Position numbers and translations under genes: made by a program
Shown here: positions 1 to 8,249 of the stretch, piece by piece
Numbering within the stretch: position 1 is the first letter of the stretch
How the letters are laid out: each line of letters opens with the position of its first letter
Notes under the pieces: model-generated
Told to the model about the DNA's origin: nothing
What the model saw: only the letters and a program-made list of their open reading frames with translations
Databases searched by the model: none
Assembly: GCA_017415185.1 (NCBI GenBank)
Contig: JAFQHZ010000028.1
Span: 1 to 64,000, forward strand
Length of the DNA: 64,000 nucleotides
Source of the DNA: Candidatus Gastranaerophilales bacterium
GTDB taxonomy: Bacteria > Cyanobacteriota > Vampirovibrionia > Gastranaerophilales > Gastranaerophilaceae
Direction: 5' to 3'

Positions 1-33
1 CGTTTGAAGGAAAAAGAAAGTAAAACGAACTAG
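1..33 (+). CDS. possible 3' end of a gene cut by the window edge
   Basis: Frame 1 is open from the first base and ends at TAG (31-33), giving a lysine-rich tail RLKEKESKTN. Ten codons are too few to prove coding. The call rests on the charged, plausible C-terminus and on the following 110 bases being non-coding and AT-rich. It could be chance. Confidence 0.25.
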   Translation, partial: RLKEKESKTN

Positions 34-144
34 AGCTTTAGCTCTTAAAAACTTATATTTCCCATCCTCCATTCACCTTATCTTCCCGCATTTCACTTGC
101 AATATATATATATATATTAGAATGCTCCTCAAAGGAGTATCAAT

Positions 145-1047
145 ATGAAACAAAAATCTGCTTTCACGCTTGCTGAAGTTATGATTGTCTTAGTTGTAAT
201 CGGAGTATTAAGCGCAATTTTAATTCCTACCGCTATGAAATCAAAACCCGATGAAGCAAAAATGAAATTTGAAAACACATTATCATCAATAGCAACAACA
301 ACAAGAGAAGTTGTTTCTTCAGATGAATATTTCCTTGATGGTGATATGTCTAAAAAAATTAATGGAACATCATCAACTTCAATCAATGTATGTTCTGCTT
401 TTGCAAACACTCTTAACTTTAAAACATCAAACTGTAACAACACCAATTCAACAACAGACACCTCAAATCCTGACGAAGATTGTGCTAATTCATCAAACAA
501 AGCTCAAATAACAACCAAAAATGGAGTTGAATATTTCTTTTCATCAAACGTACCTTTCACAAATGAAAACTCTCAAAAAACAATCTGTTTTGATATTGAT
601 GGCATAGGTAAAGGCGAAGCTCCTTTCGGTCTTAAATTAAGAGCCGATGGCAAAATCACTTATGGAACTCGTGCATTGACCTGGAGCGGAAGTACGCCTG
701 AATCGGTTAATACGCCTAGTGAAGAAAATAATGGCGAAGTGGATTGTGATTTAGCACAACAGCAAGCTGGATATATTGATGGATATAATGAAGCTAATTG
801 TGATATGGTGGATATCCATGAGGAGTACTGTGTTTCTTTGGGAAATGGTTGGGAATTTAAACGCTGGGGTTGTGTTGATAGGTGCTGGGCTACAATAATA
901 GGTGAAGGCGGTGTTGTTCTTCAAGAAGGAGGCTGCGATGAGGTTGAGTGTAGTGCGCCAGGGGCTGGAAGAGGGTTTGATAGCCATTGCATAAATCCTT
1001 CATGTGGTAATTTAAAAATTCACTGTGACACCGGTGGCGATCTTTAG
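145..1047 (+). CDS. type IV prepilin-like protein with Cys-rich C-terminal domain
   Basis: A 300-aa protein with a class III prepilin leader: short basic MKQKS, then AFTLAEVMIVLVVIGVLSAI, with cleavage expected before the FTLAE phenylalanine analogue and the hydrophobic helix at about residues 8-28. Prepilin peptidase would process it for a type IV pilus or type II secretion pseudopilus. The middle (about 40-190) resembles the Ser/Thr/Asn-rich pilin bodies common in this lineage. From about residue 197 it carries ten cysteines and many Gly and Trp residues, with higher GC at the DNA level, unlike the N-terminal half. That suggests a disulphide-rich tip or minor pilin. SD AAAGGAG lies 7 bases before the ATG. 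The exact role is unknown; an adhesive minor pilin is inference. Confidence 0.8.
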   Translation: MKQKSAFTLAEVMIVLVVIGVLSAILIPTAMKSKPDEAKMKFENTLSSIATTTREVVSSDEYFLDGDMSKKINGTSSTSINVCSAFANTLNFKTSNCNNTNSTTDTSNPDEDCANSSNKAQITTKNGVEYFFSSNVPFTNENSQKTICFDIDGIGKGEAPFGLKLRADGKITYGTRALTWSGSTPESVNTPSEENNGEVDCDLAQQQAGYIDGYNEANCDMVDIHEEYCVSLGNGWEFKRWGCVDRCWATIIGEGGVVLQEGGCDEVECSAPGAGRGFDSHCINPSCGNLKIHCDTGGDL

Positions 1048-1058
1048 TTTCAACAATA

Positions 1059-1493
1059 TTACTTAATTTTTTTAATTTTTTCCAACACTTCGCAAAAGGG
1101 AATAATTGCTTCAAAACGATATCCGCATTTATCCTGTAATTGTGCACCAAAAGAGAATATCTCTTCGCTTGGGTAATTTTTGCAAATTGAGGGACGATTT
1201 TTGTGGTCTTTGCATAGTCTTTTTTCTTTGTCGAATTTGTCGCAAGAAAAAACAAGCCCAAAGTCGTCCTTTTTGATTATGCTTATATGCTTATAAAAGC
1301 TATAATTATCCGATTTTTTGATTTTTTCAAATTCTTCTTCGTTTTGAATAACTTTTCCATGGTGGCGAACATAAATATTTTCACAACAACAACCACATTG
1401 AGCGCATTTGCCAAGGCGGTAATATTTCTTTTTTAAGATTCTTAAATGATAAAACCTTTTTAATTTTTCTTTAATTTTATTGAGCGATATCAT
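1059..1493 (-). CDS. YkgJ-type cysteine-cluster protein
   Basis: A 144-aa protein matching the zinc/iron-chelating CxxCxxCC family (YkgJ, formerly UPF0153). Visible ligands are CAQCGCCC near residues 34-41, an isolated C then RLCKDH, PSICKNYP and a late CGYRF. Family members bind a metal through this Cys cluster; their physiological role is unsettled. The start overlaps the upstream 113-aa gene by 17 nt, so the two are probably co-transcribed. The basic N-terminal 30 residues (KIKEKLKRFYHLRILKKKYYRLG) precede the cluster and are not part of the family core. Confidence 0.75.
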   Translation of the reverse strand: MISLNKIKEKLKRFYHLRILKKKYYRLGKCAQCGCCCENIYVRHHGKVIQNEEEFEKIKKSDNYSFYKHISIIKKDDFGLVFSCDKFDKEKRLCKDHKNRPSICKNYPSEEIFSFGAQLQDKCGYRFEAIIPFCEVLEKIKKIK

Positions 1494-1818
1494 TTAATAA
1501 GTCTTCATTGTCTAAAAGTTCAGATAGAAAATCTGTGTCGTCGATTGAAAACAAACCATCAAATGCTTGTTGTAAAACCAAGTCGTTTGCGGCTTTTTCG
1601 TCCGTTTGCATCAAGATTTCGCTGAAGCTTTTAACATCAAGCTCTCTTTGATATTTTTGAAGCGCAGCAGTAGATATGCTTGATTCATCAATAAAGAACT
1701 TGCTTTTGTCAGCTTCGTATGGGTTTGATACCCCTAATCCTTTAATTCTATCCAAGCTTTGACTTTGATCAATTATTTCTGAATTATTTGCTAATATTTT
1801 ATCCAGCATATTTCCCAA
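1477..1818 (-). CDS. hypothetical acidic protein, 113 aa
   Basis: Not recognised. TTG start with AAAGGA five bases upstream; an internal ATG three codons later is the alternative. The protein is acidic, predicted helical, and ends in a run of D/E/L (DDTDFLSELLDNEDLLNDIAQ-like, positions 93-113). No signal peptide or membrane segment. It overlaps the downstream YkgJ-type gene by 17 nt, so translational coupling and shared function are likely. Its acidic tail beside a metal-binding Cys protein is noted, but no role can be assigned. Confidence 0.6.
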   Translation of the reverse strand: MGNMLDKILANNSEIIDQSQSLDRIKGLGVSNPYEADKSKFFIDESSISTAALQKYQRELDVKSFSEILMQTDEKAANDLVLQQAFDGLFSIDDTDFLSELLDNEDLLNDIAQ

Positions 1819-1870
1819 GTCATCCTTTTACATTTACAGTATGATATAAATTTGAGATTTTGTAATTATA

Positions 1871-2476
1871 CTAATGGTTGATTTTTGAGCCAATTTTCGC
1901 ATCTAAATAATTATTATTTGAAAAATCATAGCTATTTATATAATCAAGCGCTTCTTCTGGCGTATTTGCAACAAAATACATATCTTTGCAAATTTCTGGC
2001 GCAAATTTTTGCTGAATGATGTCATCAAAAAAATTGACCAAATTATTATAAAAACCGTTTGTATTTAATAAAACTATCGGTTTGTTGTTGTAACCAAGTT
2101 GTTTTTGAACTATCATTTCGCTCAATTCTTCCAATGTTCCAAAACCACCTGCAAGAGCAATTAAAGCTTGCGATAATTCATCCATTTTGGCTTTTCTTTC
2201 TCGCATTCCCTTGGTTAAAATGAATTTTGAACATTCTCCTGGGTTGATTCCCAAATTATAAAGCTTTTCAGGCATTACGCCAATAATTTCACTCCCCCTT
2301 AAGCGAGCAGAAGATGTTACTTCGCCCATTAAGCCAAGGTTTGAACCGCCATAAATTACATCATAGCGATTTTGCGCAATTAGCACACCAAGCTCGTGTG
2401 CAGCTTTAAAATATATTTCGTTTATGTTGTTTGATGCGCTTGCAAAAACGCAAATTGTTTTGATATTTTTATTCAT
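1871..2476 (-). CDS. LOG-family Rossmann-fold nucleotide hydrolase
   Basis: A 201-aa protein of the TIGR00730/LOG family (cytokinin riboside 5'-monophosphate phosphoribohydrolase-like), which cleaves nucleoside 5'-monophosphates to base and ribose 5-phosphate. Seen: YGGSNLGLMGEV at 42-53, the MRERK segment at 91-95 and the AGGFGTLEEL signature at 109-118. The family consensus is PGGxGTxxE; here Pro is Ala, while the catalytic Glu and Arg are kept. Its start overlaps the ugd stop by 8 nt, so it belongs to the ugd/uxs operon. Physiological substrate in bacteria is uncertain. Confidence 0.85.
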   Translation of the reverse strand: MNKNIKTICVFASASNNINEIYFKAAHELGVLIAQNRYDVIYGGSNLGLMGEVTSSARLRGSEIIGVMPEKLYNLGINPGECSKFILTKGMRERKAKMDELSQALIALAGGFGTLEELSEMIVQKQLGYNNKPIVLLNTNGFYNNLVNFFDDIIQQKFAPEICKDMYFVANTPEEALDYINSYDFSNNNYLDAKIGSKINH

Positions 2477-3740
2477 TTTTACCTATACAAAAATATTGTA
2501 ATCCATATTCATTCAAATTTTTATTAATAAAAATATTTCGACCATCAAAAATTGCTTTGTCTTTCAATTTTAAAAGTGTTTCAAGGGGTAATTCTTTAAA
2601 TTCTTGCCATTCTGTTGTAATAACAAGTGCATTTGCTTCGTTGATTGCTTCTTTAACGCTTTCAACTTGATGATTTTCGATTTTTGCTTTAGGGTCGTAT
2701 GCTTTAATTTTTGCTCCGTTTGATTCCAATTTTTTGATTAATTTTAGGCTTGGAGCCTCTCTTAAATCGTTTGTGTTTGGTTTAAAAGCCAGTCCTAAAA
2801 TTGCAAACGTTTTGTTTTTTATATTGTTTTTATAAAAGCGCATAATTTTTTGGAAAAAATATTCAATTTGATTTTCGTTAATTTCGATTGCGCTTTTAAT
2901 TGTTTCAAGTTCAATTCCTTTTTCTTTTGCAATGTTTACGATTGCTTTTGTGTCTTTTGGAAAACAGCTTCCTCCAAAACCAATTCCTGCGTTTAAGAAT
3001 TTTTCGCCAATTCTTGAGTCTTTAGATAATCCGAGCTTGATGTGTTCAATATTTGCGCCTGTTTTTTCGCAAAGTTTTGCAATTTCATTAATATATGAAA
3101 TTTTTAAAGCTAAAAATGAATTTGCAGCATATTTCACCATTTCTGCAGAATTTTCGTCCATTGTTAAAATTTGATTATCGTTTAAATTAAGAGGTTTATA
3201 TAGCTTTAAAACTTCTTCTAGAGCTTTTTTTGAGCTTGTTCCAATAATTAGTCTTTCAGGATTCAAAAAGTCATTAATTGCGCTTCCTTGCCTTAAAAAC
3301 TCAGGATTTGAAACTATATCAAAAGGCGTTTTGGTTCTTTCTTTCATAAAATTGGTGATTTTTTTATTGAAACCAATTGGAACCGTTGATTTATTGATGA
3401 TTATTGTATAATTTTTGATGTTTTTTGCAATTTCGTTTGCAACTTCAAAAATTGCATTTGTATCAACTTCGCCATTTTCTAATGTTGGCGTTCCGACTGC
3501 TATATAGCAAATATTTGAATCAATTAAACCATCTTTAATTTCTGATGAAAAAGTTATTTTTGATTTATTTTTTAAAATCAATTCTTCCATGTTTGGTTCA
3601 AAAATTGATACTATCCCTTTTTTGAGATTGTTTAGTTTTTTTTCGTCTTTTTCAATACAAACGATTTGATGACCAATTTCAGCAAGGCAAGCAACACAAG
3701 TTAATCCAACATATCCTGCCCCAATTACGCATATTTTCAT
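2469..3740 (-). CDS. ugd: UDP-glucose 6-dehydrogenase
   Basis: A 423-aa enzyme oxidising UDP-glucose to UDP-glucuronate with two NAD+. N-terminal Rossmann motif GAGYVGL (7-13), the conserved STVPIG (118-123), NPEFLRQG (145-152) and the catalytic cysteine C259 in GFGGSCFPKDTKA, then the C-terminal UDP-binding domain with GLAFKPNTNDLREAPS. Length is typical. The start overlaps the stop of the uxs gene (ATGA arrangement), so the two enzymes are translationally coupled and UDP-glucuronate probably passes directly to the decarboxylase. Confidence 0.95.
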   Translation of the reverse strand: MKICVIGAGYVGLTCVACLAEIGHQIVCIEKDEKKLNNLKKGIVSIFEPNMEELILKNKSKITFSSEIKDGLIDSNICYIAVGTPTLENGEVDTNAIFEVANEIAKNIKNYTIIINKSTVPIGFNKKITNFMKERTKTPFDIVSNPEFLRQGSAINDFLNPERLIIGTSSKKALEEVLKLYKPLNLNDNQILTMDENSAEMVKYAANSFLALKISYINEIAKLCEKTGANIEHIKLGLSKDSRIGEKFLNAGIGFGGSCFPKDTKAIVNIAKEKGIELETIKSAIEINENQIEYFFQKIMRFYKNNIKNKTFAILGLAFKPNTNDLREAPSLKLIKKLESNGAKIKAYDPKAKIENHQVESVKEAINEANALVITTEWQEFKELPLETLLKLKDKAIFDGRNIFINKNLNEYGLQYFCIGKNE

Positions 3741-4663
3741 TGAATTATCTCCTTAAAATATGCGATTGTTTTATCAAGTCCTTCATTCAGGCTGATTTTT
3801 GGCTCCCAAATTAATTCTTTTTTTGCTTTTGTGATGTCTGGCTTTCTTTTTATTGGGTCGTCTTGGGGAAGTTTTTTGAAAACGATTTGAGATTTTGTTT
3901 CAATCTTTGACATTATTATTTCCGCAGTTTTTAAAATGCTATATTCGAAAGGATTTCCAAGGTTTATTGGTGTTGAAATATTTGATTCCATTAATTTAAT
4001 TAATCCATCGATTAAATCGTCAATATAGCAATATGAGCGAGTTTGACTGCCATCGCCATAGATTGTTATTTCTTTGTTGCTTAATGCTTGAACGATGAAA
4101 TTTGAGATAACTCTTCCATCGTCTTGGCGCATATTTTTGCCGTATGTGTTAAATATTCTTGCAATTTTTATATTTACATCATATTGTTTATGATAGTCCG
4201 ACATAAAAGTTTCGGCGCATCTTTTGCCTTCATCATAACAACTTCTAGGACCATTAATATTAACATTTCCAAAATAGTCTTCATTTTGAGGATGAATCAA
4301 AGGATTGCCATATACTTCGCTTGTTGAACTTTGTAAGATTTTGGCATTATATTTTTTTGCAAGTTCCAAAAGATTATAAATTCCAAATACGCATGTTTTT
4401 AAAGTTTGAAGTGAATCTTTTTGATAATGAACGGGGCTTGCTGGACAAGCTAGATTATAAATTTCATCAATTTCAATGTCTATTGGGTTTATTATATCGT
4501 GTTCTATGAATTTAAAATTTGGATTTTCCAATAACGGCATAATATTTGTCATGTCGCCTGTTGATAGGTTATCAAGGCAAATGACAATATTGTCTTTAAT
4601 TAATCTTTTGCATAGGTTTGAACCTATGAAGCCAGCTCCTCCGGTTATCAAAATTGTTTTCAT
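3737..4663 (-). CDS. UDP-glucuronate decarboxylase (UDP-xylose synthase)
   Basis: A 308-aa short-chain dehydrogenase (extended SDR). GGAGFIGSN at 8-16, SSTSEVYG at 112-119, and the Y143xxxK147 catalytic pair in GPRSCYDEGKRCAE, the last two in the form typical of UXS rather than GalE or RmlB. ACPASPVHYQ and TLKTCVFGIYNLLE are also UXS hallmarks. The product is UDP-xylose for envelope glycans. First gene of the operon with ugd and the LOG protein. A TATAAT-like element lies on the minus strand in the 46-bp gap to the next gene, but no good -35 is seen. Confidence 0.92.
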   Translation of the reverse strand: MKTILITGGAGFIGSNLCKRLIKDNIVICLDNLSTGDMTNIMPLLENPNFKFIEHDIINPIDIEIDEIYNLACPASPVHYQKDSLQTLKTCVFGIYNLLELAKKYNAKILQSSTSEVYGNPLIHPQNEDYFGNVNINGPRSCYDEGKRCAETFMSDYHKQYDVNIKIARIFNTYGKNMRQDDGRVISNFIVQALSNKEITIYGDGSQTRSYCYIDDLIDGLIKLMESNISTPINLGNPFEYSILKTAEIIMSKIETKSQIVFKKLPQDDPIKRKPDITKAKKELIWEPKISLNEGLDKTIAYFKEIIQ

Positions 4664-4709
4664 AAAACCTCTATTGAAATTTTATTATAAAATTTAACTT
4701 TTGCATAGT

Positions 4710-5981
4710 TTATAAAGTATAATTGCTTAAATATTCACCTGGAGTTGCAAAGTTTTCTTTGATTTTTCCGCTTTGAGAATCTCTTGCTTCCTTGAAATAG
4801 TCATTAATAATTTTGTTTGTTATGGTTTTATATAGTTTTTGATAATTATCCCAACCAATTTCTTCTTCGGATGGCATATTTTCTTCATACCAAGAGCCTA
4901 AAATTTCATAAAAATTTTGCAAAATTTTTTGTGCTTCGATTTCGAATTTTTCGCTTATTGGGTTAAAACAATTATAAAATGTTTGAATATCTTCAGAATC
5001 TGCGCTAAAATCCATTGCGCCATCTTGAATAAAGCTTGTTAGTGCAAAAGTTGCTTGTATATAATTTTTGCTATCTTTTTCTTGAATATATCGAAGAGTG
5101 CTTGCAACATTTTCAATTTGCTCTCGAGGATCAATATCGTTAAATAAATGCAAGATTATTCTTGACAATTTCAAGCAAAAATCAATATCAAAATTTCCGT
5201 TTTTATCTTGAGAATTTTCAATTATTAAATCAAAACAATTTAAATCAACTCTTTTGCTGAAGTTTGCGATTATTACGGCGATTTCGTTTTTGATTTCATA
5301 ATTCGACAAATCTAAGCCTTGCGGTGTTTTCGATAAAGCGATTATAAACATCGCTTCAGCGGCGCATGTGTGGGAGCTTTTTGCGAAATTTTCTTCACAA
5401 TTTGTTAAACATTGCGCTGCTAGGCTTTTTCTTTCATTTTTGTCTTTAATGTTTAGCAAATAATTTTCAATATAATCGTCATTATCAGCTTTAAATGATT
5501 CTTCAAAGGCGTGTTTTCGTTCTTCAAATGGATTTAGAGAGATAAATTTGTTTGGAGAATTATCGTTTAAAACTTTTAATAAAAATTCTTTTTCTTTTTC
5601 GTATTTTGCTTTTTGGATTGAATAATATTTTGTATATATTTCAACATAAGCTTTTACAATGTTATTATCAATTTGACCAAATTGGTTTAAAAATAATTGC
5701 GCTTCGTTTTCCTCAAATTCAAGGGTTATTCTGTCATTGTCTTGGGTTGGAATTTGCAAGATTATTCCTTCGATTTTATTTTTGTGCCCAATTGGAATTG
5801 CTAAAAAATGAACATTTGAACAAAAAGAAATGTTGTTTGCAATTTGGTAGTATTTTGGGTTTGATGGGGCTTTTGCGTAGTTATTTTCAATTGTTAAAAA
5901 AGAATTTTCTTTTTTATTTAATTTATTTCTTGAATATTGGTTTACTTTTATTGTGTTTCTGTCTAATTTATTGATTTTCAT
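4710..5981 (-). CDS. hypothetical protein, 423 aa
   Basis: Not recognised. It is cytoplasmic by appearance (no signal peptide or membrane helix), rich in Asn, Lys and Glu, and mostly helical after residue 90. A short basic N-terminal leader (MKINKLDRNTIKV) is followed at about 45-60 by NNISFCSNVHF, similar in style to the NxxFx(G/A) leaders of several other unknowns in this window. The middle holds charged helical segments with scattered Cys and no known motif. SD-like GAGGATT precedes the ATG. It may be the first gene of the minus-strand block ending at 1059. Confidence 0.6.
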   Translation of the reverse strand: MKINKLDRNTIKVNQYSRNKLNKKENSFLTIENNYAKAPSNPKYYQIANNISFCSNVHFLAIPIGHKNKIEGIILQIPTQDNDRITLEFEENEAQLFLNQFGQIDNNIVKAYVEIYTKYYSIQKAKYEKEKEFLLKVLNDNSPNKFISLNPFEERKHAFEESFKADNDDYIENYLLNIKDKNERKSLAAQCLTNCEENFAKSSHTCAAEAMFIIALSKTPQGLDLSNYEIKNEIAVIIANFSKRVDLNCFDLIIENSQDKNGNFDIDFCLKLSRIILHLFNDIDPREQIENVASTLRYIQEKDSKNYIQATFALTSFIQDGAMDFSADSEDIQTFYNCFNPISEKFEIEAQKILQNFYEILGSWYEENMPSEEEIGWDNYQKLYKTITNKIINDYFKEARDSQSGKIKENFATPGEYLSNYTL

Positions 5982-6052
5982 AAGAATCCTCGTTCATTAA
6001 ACATTTTAAAACTGCTGAAAAAAAATTTTTGCTTTTTACAATAAAAAAGGGG

Positions 6053-6080
6053 TTGATTTTTTATTTTTATGGGTTAATAT
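6053..6080 (+). promoter_or_regulatory. candidate promoter of the initiator tRNA
   Basis: TTGATT (6053-6058), a 16-base spacer, and TAATAT (6075-6080), about 20 bases before the mature tRNA start. The match is moderate; it is supported mainly by position. Confidence 0.4.
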
Positions 6081-6099
6081 GTATATACAAATTGAATAT

Positions 6100-6156
<57 letters not shown>

Positions 6157-6176
<20 letters not shown>

Positions 6177-6209
6177 TTTGCAAGAGGCTTAAAGCCTCTT
6201 TTTTAGTGC
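6157..6209 (+). repeat. 53-bp direct repeat, copy 1 (tRNA 3' end plus terminator)
   Basis: This segment (last 20 bases of the tRNA gene, spacer and terminator) is repeated without mismatch at 6355-6407, offset 198 bp. The layout (intact tRNA gene followed by a second copy of its 3' end) is that of an attachment-site duplication, or of a local tandem duplication. Confidence 0.95.
6181..6206 (+). terminator. intrinsic terminator of tRNA-fMet
   Basis: AGAGGCTT-AA-AGCCTCT stem followed by T6, starting 6-8 bases after the CCA end. Confidence 0.85.
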
Positions 6210-6251
6210 GCCGAATTCTCACCCAAGGGTTCACCTTCGCTTCGCTACGGA

Positions 6252-6353
6252 TACAAGTTCGCACAAATCGAGCTTCGCTCTCTTTGGCTCATTTTGCTCG
6301 CACAGCGTACAAGTTCGCACAAATCGAGCTTCGCTCTCTTTGGCTCATTTTGC
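6252..6353. repeat. two 46-bp direct repeats (unit 56 bp) inside the tRNA duplication
   Basis: 6252-6297 and 6308-6353 are identical over 46 bases, separated by 10 bases. The unit contains GAGCTTCGCTC and is clearly richer in G and C than its surroundings. No plausible gene lies here: the one open frame simply reads through tRNA and repeats. Origin unknown; a genome-wide repeat family is possible. Confidence 0.93.
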
Positions 6354-6354
6354 A

Positions 6355-6407
6355 AAATCCGGCTCCCGCAACCATTTGCAAGAGGCTTAAAGCCTCTTTT
6401 TTAGTGC
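6355..6407 (+). repeat. 53-bp direct repeat, copy 2 (truncated tRNA end plus second terminator)
   Basis: Identical to 6157-6209. It holds only the 3' 20 bases of the tRNA-fMet, so it is not a functional tRNA, followed by a full second copy of the hairpin and T-run (6379-6404). Confidence 0.95.
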
Positions 6408-6498
6408 ATTATTATTTATGTTAATTTTTCTTAACTTTATTAAAGTTTTGACTAATAACGCCGATAAATACCTTAGGAAGACAAAAAAAGGGTTAGAT

Positions 6499-7446
6499 AT
6501 GGGCTTTGAAGTACAAAATGCCGATATGAATGGTTCAGCAGGATTATACGGTGCTGCAAATATTAAATATGATTATAATCAACAAAACGTTGTTCCTATT
6601 TTCTTGCAAAATAATGACCAGTTTATGAGTAATTTGGGTCAAAAGCAAAATGATAACATGGGTTTTCTTGAAATGTTTACAAACACTTTCTTGAAAGCGC
6701 TTTCTTCAAGAGAATATAGAGGAATTAATTCCGACTTTTTTGATGAAAATGTTGTTCCCAAATGGGAAGTTGCCCAAGACGACACCAGAATGCCTTATGC
6801 TGTTATTGCGCCCGAAGATGTCGATCCTAATGAAGAATTGCCGGTAATTGTATTTTTGCATGGTGCAGGTGAGCTTGGTAATGTTAATAAAACCGATTTT
6901 AAAGTTTATCAAGATATTATTAAATCAATGGAACTTGAAGGCTTTAGGGGTTATATCTTGTGTCCTGGGCTGAAAAGCGGACTTTGGGCAAGCGATTATG
7001 CTGTTGAGTGTGTTGATGAAATATTAACAAGTTTTTCTGAAACTCACAATATTATGGAAGACAATGTTTCTCTTGCGGGTCATAGCCTTGGCGGGCAAGG
7101 AACGATTTATATGCTTGCGCATAATACATTTAATGATGGTGTAGGATTCGATTTTCATCGTGGGGCTGTAATTAGTGGTTACAACCTTGGCTTTGGAAGT
7201 AATTCCGGCGGATGGGAATCTTTGGAAGATAAAGAAATAAGAAGTTATCTTGCTCAATGGGAAGATAGTGCAAGCAGTTGGGCTATGGAACATTATTTGC
7301 ATCCTATTATTGGCGAGGAAAATGTAATTAGCGGAGAAACAGTTGCCGGAACAGGGCATGGCGACATTGATAGAGAAGCTTTTCATTTAGACCAAGATGG
7401 TGATGGAATTTCTGATTTACTCGATTGGTTGACTACAACTGATTAA
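6499..7446 (+). CDS. alpha/beta-hydrolase, esterase-like
   Basis: 315 aa from the ATG at 6499, chosen because AAAAAAAGGG lies just upstream; the open frame continues to 6418 without an SD. The first 80 residues are low-complexity Asn/Gln-rich with no signal peptide. Then a carboxylesterase / PHB-depolymerase-like fold: VIVFLHGAGELG (oxyanion strand), the nucleophile elbow GHSLGGQG, and a late GTGHGD that probably supplies the histidine. The C-terminus DQDGDGISDLLDWL looks like a Dx[DN]xDG calcium loop. Substrate unknown. It is monocistronic or precedes the ispD-like gene by 57 bp. Confidence 0.7.
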   Translation: MGFEVQNADMNGSAGLYGAANIKYDYNQQNVVPIFLQNNDQFMSNLGQKQNDNMGFLEMFTNTFLKALSSREYRGINSDFFDENVVPKWEVAQDDTRMPYAVIAPEDVDPNEELPVIVFLHGAGELGNVNKTDFKVYQDIIKSMELEGFRGYILCPGLKSGLWASDYAVECVDEILTSFSETHNIMEDNVSLAGHSLGGQGTIYMLAHNTFNDGVGFDFHRGAVISGYNLGFGSNSGGWESLEDKEIRSYLAQWEDSASSWAMEHYLHPIIGEENVISGETVAGTGHGDIDREAFHLDQDGDGISDLLDWLTTTD

Positions 7447-7503
7447 ATTAAGTTTGCAAAATAATTTTTAGCATGCTTTGATTATTGCAGAAATGAGTTT
7501 TAT

Positions 7504-8193
7504 ATGAATAACTATGCAATAATTTTAGCTTCAGGCACAGGTAGTCGTTTTGGTTCAAATGTTCCAAAGCAATTTAGTAAAATTTGCAATAAAACAATAA
7601 TTGAATACACAATTGAAGCTTTTGAAGAATCAGATTTAATTGATAAAATTATTTTGGTTGTTGTTGATAAATATCTTGATTTTGTTTGCAATTTAGTTCA
7701 AAAAAATAATTATAAGAAGATTTATAAAGTAATCAAGGGTGGTTTAACCCGAAAAGAAAGCTCTTTTAATGGCGTATTTGCAATTGATGAAATAAATGCA
7801 AATGTTTTAATTCATGATTGCGCTAGGCCTTTTGTTTCAAATCGTATTATTAAAGACTGCATTTGCGCCCTAAAAGATTATGATGCTGTTAATGTTGCTA
7901 TTCCTTGTACTGATACAATTTTAGAAATCAAGGACAATATTATTCAATCGATACCTCAAAGAAGCAATTTAAGGGCTGTTCAAACTCCGCAATGTTTTAA
8001 GCTTTCGACTATTAAAAAAGCCCACCAATTGTCTAAAAATGACTCCGAATTTAGTGATGATTGCGGGCTTGTTTTAAAACATAATCTTTGCCCGATTTTT
8101 GTTGTCGAGGGCGATGTTAATAATTTTAAAATCACTTATCCTAATGATTTCTTTTTGGCTCAAAAAATTATTAATGATTTAAAAATAAAATAG
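7504..8193 (+). CDS. IspD/TarI-family cytidylyltransferase
   Basis: A 229-aa nucleotidyltransferase of the IspD type: LASGTGSRFG (9-18) and PKQF (CTP binding), KGGLTRKESSFNG, HDCARPFV, a central AIPCTDT, and AVQTPQCF. IspD makes CDP-methylerythritol for isoprenoids; relatives TarI and Bcs1 make CDP-ribitol, and other members activate small alcohol phosphates. It sits upstream of an aminotransferase, a TagD-like cytidylyltransferase and an aldolase, which favours a role in activating a small molecule for the envelope. True IspD cannot be excluded. A weak promoter (TTGCAA-N17-TTTGAT) precedes it. Confidence 0.82.
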   Translation: MNNYAIILASGTGSRFGSNVPKQFSKICNKTIIEYTIEAFEESDLIDKIILVVVDKYLDFVCNLVQKNNYKKIYKVIKGGLTRKESSFNGVFAIDEINANVLIHDCARPFVSNRIIKDCICALKDYDAVNVAIPCTDTILEIKDNIIQSIPQRSNLRAVQTPQCFKLSTIKKAHQLSKNDSEFSDDCGLVLKHNLCPIFVVEGDVNNFKITYPNDFFLAQKIINDLKIK

Positions 8194-8249
8194 TAAAATA
8201 TATAATTTGTTGTTATAATTGGTTTGTAAATAACTATTTTAGGGGAAAT

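Noticed and set aside
101-118. Run of AT dinucleotides upstream of the first prepilin
   Set aside because: Common in AT-rich DNA; no clear promoter pair at a proper spacing was found there.
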